From assembly GCA_035633255.1 (NCBI GenBank), contig DASQFD010000005.1:1-55839 (forward strand): DNA of 55,839 bases, written 5' to 3'. A program made the position numbers and the translations under genes. Positions 1-6,291 of the stretch are shown piece by piece (position 1 is the stretch's first letter; every line of letters starts with the position of its first letter). The notes below the pieces were generated by a model. That model ran no database searches. It saw nothing but the letters and a program-made list of their open reading frames with translations, and was not told the DNA's origin. The DNA is from DASQFD01 sp035633255. Lineage in GTDB: Bacteria; Actinomycetota; Actinomycetes; Actinomycetales; Dermatophilaceae.

Positions 1-56
1 GAGATCGCAGGACACGCCGACCTCCGGCGACCCGCATCGGCGTGTCCTGCGATCTC
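1..56. terminator. Perfect 20-bp inverted repeat at left edge
   Basis: Bases 1-20 are exactly complementary to bases 37-56, separated by a 16-nt loop. No T-tract follows, which is common for actinobacterial hairpin terminators. It lies downstream of the minus-strand DUF2007 gene (ends at 150) and may also end a gene off the left edge. The stem touches the window edge, so it may be longer. Confidence 0.5.
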
Positions 57-149
57 GACCCGGCAGGAGGGACCAGAGCGCGGACGGGACGGGTCGGCGG
101 CGGGGGGGGTTGGGTGTGGGGGTGGGTGTGGGGGGTGGGCCGGCCGGTG

Positions 150-371
150 CTACGGGCGCAGCCAGACGCCGAGGTCGGCCTCGACGAGCAGCTCGCGCGC
201 CTCGCCCTCGCGCTCGTCCGGCACGAGGACCCGGGCGCGGATCGCGCCGATCGAGCCGGTGATGACGCTGACGTCGCGGTCGACGACGGAGTAGGGGATC
301 TCGGCACCCTCGAGCAGGCCCTCGACCACCGAGATGACGGCGACGTCGTTGGTCCGCACCAGCTCAGCCAT
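150..371 (-). CDS. DUF2007 domain protein (putative signal-transducing protein)
   Basis: A 73-residue protein that matches the whole DUF2007 family pattern: an N-terminal LVRTNDVAVISVVEGLLEG segment, then a short beta-rich part with SVITGSIGAI and an acidic Ala/Glu-rich C-terminal helix. The family resembles PII-like or ferredoxin-like small domains of unknown biochemical role and is often annotated as putative signal transducing protein. The ATG at 371 is preceded by a purine-rich stretch (gagagggg) that can act as ribosome binding site. It lies about 400 bp downstream of glgA on the same strand. No catalytic residues can be named. Confidence 0.8.
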   Translation of the reverse strand: MAELVRTNDVAVISVVEGLLEGAEIPYSVVDRDVSVITGSIGAIRARVLVPDEREGEARELLVEADLGVWLRP

Positions 372-769
372 CCGGCACCCCTCTCACCTGCGCCCACGTC
401 GACCCCATCATGCGCGACGCGGCGGGCCAGCGGTGCGCAGACCGGCCGGCCCAGCACCGGGAGCCGTGGCCGGCCCACCGGCCCCTCGACGCGGCAGGAG
501 CACCCCGGCGCCGGCTCACGCGCCCTCCGCTGCCCCTCCGCCTGCGCCGCGAGCCGGCGCAGCCAGCCGGACCGCCCGTCGCCGGGCGGGTGCAGCACCC
601 GGACGACGCGGGCGAAACCGGTCGGCACGACGCTCCCCGCCCGCCAGCCCGGCCCGGCGTCAGGGTCCAGGGGCCGGTCGAGGACCCAGGCGCCCACGGA
701 CGGGTCGGGCAGCGGCCGGGGCACGACCGCTGCGCCGTCGTCGCCGCGCGAGGCGCCGGTGGGGAGCAC
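372..769 (-). pseudogene. Possible relic of an actinobacterial hypothetical protein
   Basis: This 400-bp stretch between glgA and the DUF2007 gene has no clear gene. In the frame starting at GTG 769 the translation contains an acceptable actinobacterial N-terminus: a WVLDRPLDP segment, then GSVVPTGFARVVRVLHPPG, which recalls the VPxGFxAYARVLHP motif of a larger hypothetical family of about 250 residues. After this the sequence loses resemblance to any family, and the frame stays open into the DUF2007 gene in the wrong frame. I read it as a truncated remnant rather than a working gene. It could also be chance open frame in GC-rich DNA. Confidence 0.3.
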
Positions 770-773
770 CGCG

Positions 774-1976
774 TCAGCGGCGGGGGGAGGCGAGGACGTC
801 CCGGTAGACCTCCAGGGTCCGCTCGCCGATGCTCCCCCACGAGAACTCGGCCAGCGCCCGCTCGCGCCCGGCCACGCCGAAGCGGCGGGCCCGCTCCACG
901 TCGACGACGGCGTCGACGAGCGCGTCGCCCAGGTCGCCCACGAAGAGCTCCGGGTCCACCGGGGTGCCCGAGCCGTCCTGCACCTGCTCGATGGGCACCA
1001 GCCACCCGGTCTGGCCGTCGACGACGACCTCCGGGATCCCGCCCGTCGCGGTCGCCACGACGGCCACCTCGCACGCCATCGCCTCGAGGTTGACGATCCC
1101 CAGCGGCTCGTAGACCGACGGGCACACGAACACCGTCGAGGCGCTGAGCAGCGCCACCACCTGGGCCCGCGGCAGCATGTCGGCGATCCACACGATGCCG
1201 CCGCGCTCCGCGCGCAGCCCCTCGACCAGCCCCTCGACCTCGGCCATCATCTCCGGCGTGTCCGGCGCCCCGGCGAGCAGGACCAGCTGCACCTCCGGCG
1301 GCAGGGCCGCCGCGGCCCGCAGGAGGTAGGGCAGCCCCTTCTGCCGGGTGATCCGGCCGACGAAGATGACCGCCGGGCGGTCCGGGTCGACGCCGAAGCG
1401 CCGCGCCGTCTCCTCGTCCTCCGTGCGGTGCCACAGGTCGGCGTCGATCCCGTTGTGCACCACCCGGACCCGGTCCGGGTCCACGGTGGGATAGCTGCGC
1501 AGGACGTCCCGGCGCATCCCCTCGCTCACCGCGACGACCGCGTCCGCCCCCTCGTATGCCGTGCGCTCCACGAAGGAGGACAGCCGGTAGCCCCCCGCGA
1601 GCTGCTCGGCCTTCCAGGGGCGCATCGGCTCGAGGCTGTGGGCGGTGACCACGTGCGGCACGCCCTCGAGGAGGGCCGCCACGTGGCCGGCGAAGTTGGC
1701 GTACCAGGTGTGTGAGTGCACCAGGTCGGCGCCGGAGCAGTCGGCGGCGATGGTGAGGTCGACGCCCATCGTCCGCAGCGCCGCGTTGGCAGCGGCCAGC
1801 TCGGGCAGGTCGGGATAGCCGGTCGTGCCCTCCTCCTCGCGCTCGACCCCGAAGGCCCGCACCCGGACGTCGACGTCCCCGCGGCCGCGCAGCGCCCGGA
1901 CCAGCTCCGCGACGTGCACCCCCGCCCCCCCGTAGATGGCGGGTGGGTACTCCTTGGTCAGGACGTCGACGCGCAC
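774..1976 (-). CDS. glgA: Glycogen synthase, GT4/GT5-like glycosyltransferase
   Basis: A 400-residue GT-B fold glycosyltransferase of the actinobacterial GlgA type, which uses ADP- or UDP-glucose to extend alpha-1,4-glucan or make maltose-1-phosphate. The N-terminus has VDVLTKEYPPAIYGGAGVHV, the glycine-rich acceptor loop of this family. The C-terminal nucleotide-sugar domain has FVGRITRQKGLPYLL and the E-x7-E motif region PSVYEPLGIVNLEAMA. The start is placed at GTG 1976 because a TACGCT box lies 7 nt upstream (leaderless) and it gives the family-typical MRVDVLTKEYPP start; ATG 1994 is the alternative. It is divergent from glgC across about 70 bp, so the two glycogen genes are probably co-controlled. 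Confidence 0.92.
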   Translation of the reverse strand: MRVDVLTKEYPPAIYGGAGVHVAELVRALRGRGDVDVRVRAFGVEREEEGTTGYPDLPELAAANAALRTMGVDLTIAADCSGADLVHSHTWYANFAGHVAALLEGVPHVVTAHSLEPMRPWKAEQLAGGYRLSSFVERTAYEGADAVVAVSEGMRRDVLRSYPTVDPDRVRVVHNGIDADLWHRTEDEETARRFGVDPDRPAVIFVGRITRQKGLPYLLRAAAALPPEVQLVLLAGAPDTPEMMAEVEGLVEGLRAERGGIVWIADMLPRAQVVALLSASTVFVCPSVYEPLGIVNLEAMACEVAVVATATGGIPEVVVDGQTGWLVPIEQVQDGSGTPVDPELFVGDLGDALVDAVVDVERARRFGVAGRERALAEFSWGSIGERTLEVYRDVLASPRR

Positions 1977-1983
1977 GTGCGCC

Positions 1984-1989
1984 AGCGTA
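1984..1989 (-). promoter_or_regulatory. glgA leaderless -10 box
   Basis: TACGCT on the minus strand, 7 nt before GTG 1976. No ribosome binding site is seen before this start, as expected for a leaderless mRNA. Confidence 0.5.
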
Positions 1990-2030
1990 GCCATCCGTTC
2001 GGTGCCACAGGTGCAGCCGATGAGGCGGGG

Positions 2031-2056
2031 GGCATACCGTGACGTCATGGCATACC
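2031..2056. promoter_or_regulatory. Palindrome flanked by direct repeats in glgA-glgC spacer
   Basis: The palindrome TGACGTCA (2040-2047) overlaps the glgC start codon. It is flanked by two direct copies of GGCATACC (2031-2038 and 2049-2056) spaced 18 bp. The left copy overlaps the glgC -10 box (TACCGT, 2035-2040). The layout looks like an operator, but no regulator can be named. Confidence 0.4.
2035..2040 (+). promoter_or_regulatory. glgC leaderless -10 box
   Basis: TACCGT followed by 6 nt and the ATG at 2047. No Shine-Dalgarno sequence is present. Confidence 0.55.
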
Positions 2057-3300
2057 GGAGTGGTGGACCGAAGGTGCTCGCGATCGTCCTGGCCGGTGGG
2101 GAGGGCAAGCGCCTGATGCCCCTGACCGCGGACCGGGCCAAGCCCGCGGTGCCCTTCGGCGGCATCTACCGGCTCATCGACTTCGCCCTGTCCAACGTCG
2201 TCAACTCCGGCTACCTGAAGGTCGTCGTGCTGACGCAGTACAAGAGCCACAGCCTGGACCGGCACGTGACCATGACCTGGCGGCTCTCGACCATGCTCGG
2301 CAACTACATCGCGCCGATCCCGGCGCAGCAGCGGGTCGGGAAGTCCTGGTACCGCGGCAGCGCGGACGCGATCTACCAGAGCCTGAACACCATCAACGAC
2401 GAGCGGCCCGACATCGTCGTCGTCGTCGGCGCGGACCACGTCTACCGCATGGACTTCTCGCAGATGGTCGACCAGCACATCGCCACCGGCGCGGGGGTCA
2501 CCGTCGCCGCCATCCGCCAGCCGATCGGCCTGGCGGACCAGTTCGGCGTGATCGAGGTCGACCCCCAGGATCACGCACGGATCAAGGCGTTCCGCGAGAA
2601 GCCGGCCGACCCCGTGGGCCTGCCCGACGCCAGCGACGAGATCCTCGCCAGCATGGGCAACTACGTCTTCGACGCCGACGTGCTCATCGATGTGGTCACC
2701 AAGGACCACGACACCGAGGGCAGCAGCCGCGACATGGGCGGTGACATCGTCCCGGCCATGGTGGATCAGCGCTCCGCGTACACCTACGACTTCCGCAAGA
2801 ACGCCACGCCGGGCGGCACCGACCGCGACCTCGGCTACTGGCGCGACGTGGGGACCCTGGACTCGTACTTCGACGCCCACATGGACCTCATCTCGATCCA
2901 CCCCATCTTCAACCTCTACAACTTCGACTGGCCCATCTACACCAGCTACGGGCCCTTCCCGCCGGCCAAGTTCGTGCACGGCCACCACGGCCGGTTCGGC
3001 GAGGCGCTCAACAGCATGGTCTCGCCGGGCGTCGTCATCTCCGGGGCGCGGGTCATCGGCTCGGTCCTGTCCCCCGACGTCCGCGTCCACAGCTACGCCG
3101 AGATCGACGAGAGCGTCATCCTCGAGGGCGTGCAGGTGCACCGGCACTGCCACATCCGCCGGGCGATCATCGACAAGAACGTCGTCGTCCCCGAGGGCAC
3201 CTCGATCGGCTTCGACCGCGAGAAGGACCTCGCCCGCGGGTTCACGGTCACGGACACCGGCCTCACGGTCATCGGCAAGGGCCAACAGGTCACCCAGTGA
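2047..3300 (+). CDS. glgC: Glucose-1-phosphate adenylyltransferase (ADP-glucose pyrophosphorylase)
   Basis: The 417-residue enzyme makes ADP-glucose from ATP and glucose-1-phosphate, the committed step of bacterial glycogen synthesis. The N-terminal nucleotidyltransferase has the pyrophosphorylase loop LAGGEGKRLMPLTADRAKPA and the allosteric/substrate motif region PFGGIYRLIDFALSN, followed by WYRGSADAIYQ. The C-terminal left-handed beta-helix begins near residue 300 (SPGVVISGARVIGSVLSPDV). Length is normal for GlgC. Start ATG 2047 is supported by a TACCGT box 6 nt upstream. The stop overlaps the GTG of the next gene (GTGA), so translation is coupled. Confidence 0.97.
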   Translation: MAYRSGGPKVLAIVLAGGEGKRLMPLTADRAKPAVPFGGIYRLIDFALSNVVNSGYLKVVVLTQYKSHSLDRHVTMTWRLSTMLGNYIAPIPAQQRVGKSWYRGSADAIYQSLNTINDERPDIVVVVGADHVYRMDFSQMVDQHIATGAGVTVAAIRQPIGLADQFGVIEVDPQDHARIKAFREKPADPVGLPDASDEILASMGNYVFDADVLIDVVTKDHDTEGSSRDMGGDIVPAMVDQRSAYTYDFRKNATPGGTDRDLGYWRDVGTLDSYFDAHMDLISIHPIFNLYNFDWPIYTSYGPFPPAKFVHGHHGRFGEALNSMVSPGVVISGARVIGSVLSPDVRVHSYAEIDESVILEGVQVHRHCHIRRAIIDKNVVVPEGTSIGFDREKDLARGFTVTDTGLTVIGKGQQVTQ

Positions 3301-4121
3301 CGACCCCCGGCGGTGACCGGCCGGTGCGGGTGGGGGTCCAGATCCAGCCGCAGCACGCGGCATACCCGGACATCCGGCGCGCCGTCGCGCAGGCGGAGGA
3401 GGCGGGGGCGGACGTGGTCTTCACCTGGGACCACTTCTTCCCGCTCTACGGCGAGCCCGACGGGGCGCACTTCGAGTGCTGGACCGTGCTCGGCGCGTGG
3501 GCCGAGGCGACCGAGCGCGTCGAGATCGGCGCCCTGGTGACGTGCAACAGCTACCGCAACCCGCAGCTGCTGGCCGACATGGCGCGCACCGTGGACCACA
3601 TCAGCGACGGTCGGCTCATCCTCGGCATCGGCTCGGGCTGGTTCGAGCGGGACTACGACGAGTACGGCTACGAGTTCGGGACCGCCGGCGGCCGGCTCGA
3701 CGCGCTCGACCGCGACCTGCCCGTCCTCCGGGACCGGCTGGGCCGGCTCAACCCGCCGCCCACCCGGCCGATCCCCGTCCTCGTGGGCGGCGGCGGGGAG
3801 CGCAAGACGCTGCGGATCGTCGCCCAGCAGGCGGACATCTGGCACGGCTTCGGCTCGCCGGAGACCATCGCGCACAAGCACGAGGTCCTCGACGGCTGGT
3901 GCGAGCGGGTCGGCCGTGACCCCGGCGCCGTCGAGCGCTCCGCCGGCGTCTCGCCCAAGCCCGGCCGGCTGCCCGAGGACGTGGCCGACTACGCGGCCGG
4001 GGCCGAGGACCTGTATGCCGTCGGCACCCGCCTGCTGACCGTGGGCACCGGTGGCCCCCGCTACGACCTCGGGCCGCTGCGCGACCTGGTCGCCTGGCGG
4101 GACGCCCGCCGGGCCGGCTGA
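3297..4121 (+). CDS. LLM class F420-dependent oxidoreductase
   Basis: A 274-residue luciferase-like monooxygenase superfamily member, predicted to be a TIM barrel that uses coenzyme F420 (FMN is possible). Family features visible are VFTWDHFFPLYG near the N-terminus, the core TCNSYRNPQLLADMARTVDH, and the cofactor region GRLILGIGSGWFERDYDEYG. Near the C-terminal half, PIPVLVGGGGERKTLRIVAQ is the usual phosphate/flavin-binding segment. The substrate is not predictable. Start is the GTG of a GTGA overlap with the glgC stop, and the first residues (MTTPGG) are a normal N-terminus. It is co-transcribed with glgC, although a glycogen role is not implied. Confidence 0.9.
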   Translation: MTTPGGDRPVRVGVQIQPQHAAYPDIRRAVAQAEEAGADVVFTWDHFFPLYGEPDGAHFECWTVLGAWAEATERVEIGALVTCNSYRNPQLLADMARTVDHISDGRLILGIGSGWFERDYDEYGYEFGTAGGRLDALDRDLPVLRDRLGRLNPPPTRPIPVLVGGGGERKTLRIVAQQADIWHGFGSPETIAHKHEVLDGWCERVGRDPGAVERSAGVSPKPGRLPEDVADYAAGAEDLYAVGTRLLTVGTGGPRYDLGPLRDLVAWRDARRAG

Positions 4122-4131
4122 CCGGCGCCGC

Positions 4132-4137
4132 TATCGT
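4132..4137 (+). promoter_or_regulatory. serB leaderless -10 box
   Basis: TATCGT, then 6 nt, then GTG 4144. It begins 10 bp after the preceding stop. Confidence 0.5.
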
Positions 4138-4143
4138 CGCGGC

Positions 4144-5373
4144 GTGGCCGACCCCGCCCGCCCCGACGCCTCGACCCTCCTGGTCACCCTCACGGGGGAC
4201 GACCGACCGGGGGTCACGAGCACCCTCTTCGACGCCGTGGCGGGCGTCGGCGCCCTGGTCCTGGACGTCGAGCAGGTCGTGGTGCGAGGTCACCTCACCC
4301 TGGCGGTGCTGCTGGCCGCTGGGGCGGGCGACGCGGCGCTCACCGAGGCCGTCACCGACGCCGGGGCCCGCCTGGGGATGGAGGTCGCCGTCGTCGCGGG
4401 CCGGGGCGACAACCGCTCACGGCGCGGCGGCCGGGCCGCCGTCGTCGTCCTCGGGGCGCCGCTGCCGGCCGCCGCGATGGCGGGCGTCGCGCACGCCGTC
4501 GCCGAGCACGGGGCCAACATCGACCGGATCCGGCGGCTGTCCCGCTACCCCGTCACCACCGTCGAGCTCGACGTCTCCGGGGCCGACGTCCCCGCGCTGC
4601 GCCACCGTCTCGCCCTCGTGGCCGCGGCGCAGGGCGTCGACGTCGCGGTGGCCCCGGCCGGGCTGGCCCGACGCGGCCGCCGCCTGGTCGTCATGGACGT
4701 GGACTCCACCCTGATCCAGGACGAGGTCATCGAGCTGCTCGCCCGGCACGCCGGCCGGGAGGCGGAGGTGGCGGCGGTGACCGAGGCGACGATGCGGGGC
4801 GAGCTCGACTTCGCCGCGAGCCTGCGGGCCCGGGTGGCCGCCCTCGCCGGACTGCCCGAGTCCGTCCTGGACGAGGTGCGCGCCGAGGTGCGACTGACCC
4901 CCGGCGCCCGGACGCTGGTGCGGACGCTGCGCCGGCTCGGGATGACGGTGGGGCTGGTGTCCGGCGGCTTCGTCGAGGTCGTCCACCCGATCGCGCAGGA
5001 GCTCGGCATCGAGCACGTCCGGGCCAACCGGCTCGAGGTGCTCGACGGCCGGCTCACCGGCAGCGTCGTCGGCGAGGTCGTCGACCGGGCCGGCAAGGCC
5101 GAGGCGCTGCGGGAGTTCGCCGCCCTGGAGGGCCTGCCCCTGAGCCGGACGGTGGCCGTCGGCGACGGCGCCAACGACCTGGACATGCTCGCGGCGGCCG
5201 GGCTCGGCGTGGCGTTCAACGCCAAGCCGGTCGTGCGGGAGCAGGCCGACGCCTCGGTGAGCGTGCCCTACCTCGACGCGGTGCTGTTCCTCCTCGGGAT
5301 CACCCGCGAGGAGGTCGAGGAGGCGGACGCGGCCGACGGCGGGGCGCCCACCACGACCGGCGCCGTTCACTAG
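4144..5373 (+). CDS. serB: Phosphoserine phosphatase with ACT domain
   Basis: A 409-residue HAD-family phosphoserine phosphatase, last step of serine synthesis. The N-terminal 150 residues are an ACT-type regulatory region (LLVTLTGDDRPGVTSTLFDA), as in mycobacterial SerB2. The HAD core has motif I VMDVDSTLIQDEVIELLA with the nucleophilic Asp in DVDST, motif II VGLVSGGF, and motif IV VAVGDGANDLDMLAAAGLG. Length matches actinobacterial SerB. GTG 4144 is chosen because a TATCGT box lies 6 nt upstream; longer upstream frames only run back into the preceding gene. It is followed after 9 bp by the cyanophycinase gene. Confidence 0.95.
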   Translation: MADPARPDASTLLVTLTGDDRPGVTSTLFDAVAGVGALVLDVEQVVVRGHLTLAVLLAAGAGDAALTEAVTDAGARLGMEVAVVAGRGDNRSRRGGRAAVVVLGAPLPAAAMAGVAHAVAEHGANIDRIRRLSRYPVTTVELDVSGADVPALRHRLALVAAAQGVDVAVAPAGLARRGRRLVVMDVDSTLIQDEVIELLARHAGREAEVAAVTEATMRGELDFAASLRARVAALAGLPESVLDEVRAEVRLTPGARTLVRTLRRLGMTVGLVSGGFVEVVHPIAQELGIEHVRANRLEVLDGRLTGSVVGEVVDRAGKAEALREFAALEGLPLSRTVAVGDGANDLDMLAAAGLGVAFNAKPVVREQADASVSVPYLDAVLFLLGITREEVEEADAADGGAPTTTGAVH

Positions 5374-5376
5374 GCT
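5371..5376 (+). promoter_or_regulatory. cphB leaderless -10 box
   Basis: TAGGCT overlaps the serB stop codon (TAG at 5371) and is followed by 6 nt and ATG 5383. It gives the cyanophycin genes a promoter separate from serB. Confidence 0.55.
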
Positions 5377-5382
5377 GTCCCG

Positions 5383-6240
5383 ATGGCGCGCTACCCCTCC
5401 GACACGCCGACGCTGCTCGTCCTCGGCGGCGCCGAGGACCGGGTGGGCAGGGCCTCGCTGCTGCGCCGGTTCGTCCGGCTGGCCGGTGGCCGCCGCTCCC
5501 GGCTGGTCGTCGTGCCGACCGCCTCCTCGTTCCCGGCCGAGGTCGCGGCGTCCTACCGCGAGGTGCTGACCCGGCTGGGTGCCCCGGGGGTCGATGTCGT
5601 CGACCCCGCCTCCCGGCAGGAGGCGCACGACCCCCAGGCGGTCGCCCTGGTCGACCGCGCCACCGGCATCTTCCTCAGCGGCGGCAGCCAGCTGCGCCTG
5701 TCCCAGTTCCTGCCCGGCACCCCGCTCGGCGACGCGGTGCACCGGGCGCACGCCCGGGGAGCCGTCGTCGCCGGGACGTCGGCCGGCGCGGCGGTCATGA
5801 GCGAGTTCATGATCTCGATGGGCGAGGAGGGGGTCACGCCGGTCCAGCGAGCCAGCCAGGTCAGCGCGGGGCTGGGCCTGCTCCGCGGCGTCGTCCTCGA
5901 CCAGCACTTCGGCCAGCGGACCCGTTACGGCCGGCTGCTGTCCGTCATCGCCGCCTCCCCGAGCCTGCTCGGGATCGGCATCGACGAGGACACCGCCATC
6001 GAGGTCAGCGACGGGCGCCGCTTCACGGTGCTCGGGAGCGGCGGCGTGATGGTCCTGGACTGCCGGGGCGCCACCACCGACGCACCGGACACCCGGCGTG
6101 GGGCCCCGATGCTGGTCTCGGGGGCCGTCCTCCACGCGCTGCCGGCGGGTGCGTCGTTCGACCTGGAGAAGGTGGCGCTGACCGGCTTCGTCGAGCAGCA
6201 CGCGGACCCGGCGGTCACCCTGGCGACCGCCAAGGGCTGA
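5383..6240 (+). CDS. cphB: Cyanophycinase (peptidase family S51)
   Basis: The 285-residue protein resembles cyanophycinases, serine exopeptidases that release beta-Asp-Arg dipeptides from cyanophycin. The catalytic serine lies in the nucleophile elbow VAGTSAGAAVMSE near residue 133. Other family segments are LVLGGAEDR at the N-terminus, GIFLSGGSQLRL, LGLLRGVVLDQHFGQRTRYG and GIGIDEDTAIEV. Length is normal. Start ATG 5383 fits a leaderless promoter. It precedes the cyanophycin synthetase gene by 51 bp in the same direction, the usual degradative/biosynthetic pair. A different S51 peptidase specificity cannot be excluded from sequence alone. Confidence 0.92.
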   Translation: MARYPSDTPTLLVLGGAEDRVGRASLLRRFVRLAGGRRSRLVVVPTASSFPAEVAASYREVLTRLGAPGVDVVDPASRQEAHDPQAVALVDRATGIFLSGGSQLRLSQFLPGTPLGDAVHRAHARGAVVAGTSAGAAVMSEFMISMGEEGVTPVQRASQVSAGLGLLRGVVLDQHFGQRTRYGRLLSVIAASPSLLGIGIDEDTAIEVSDGRRFTVLGSGGVMVLDCRGATTDAPDTRRGAPMLVSGAVLHALPAGASFDLEKVALTGFVEQHADPAVTLATAKG

Positions 6241-6291
6241 GCGCGCACCCGACGTACCCCTTCTTCTCCCATCCCGCCGACGAGGAGCACC

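Noticed and set aside
364..3363. A 999-codon minus-strand frame covering glgC and glgA
   Set aside because: Its sequence is low complexity and it overlaps two enzymes with full motif sets; it is a shadow frame.
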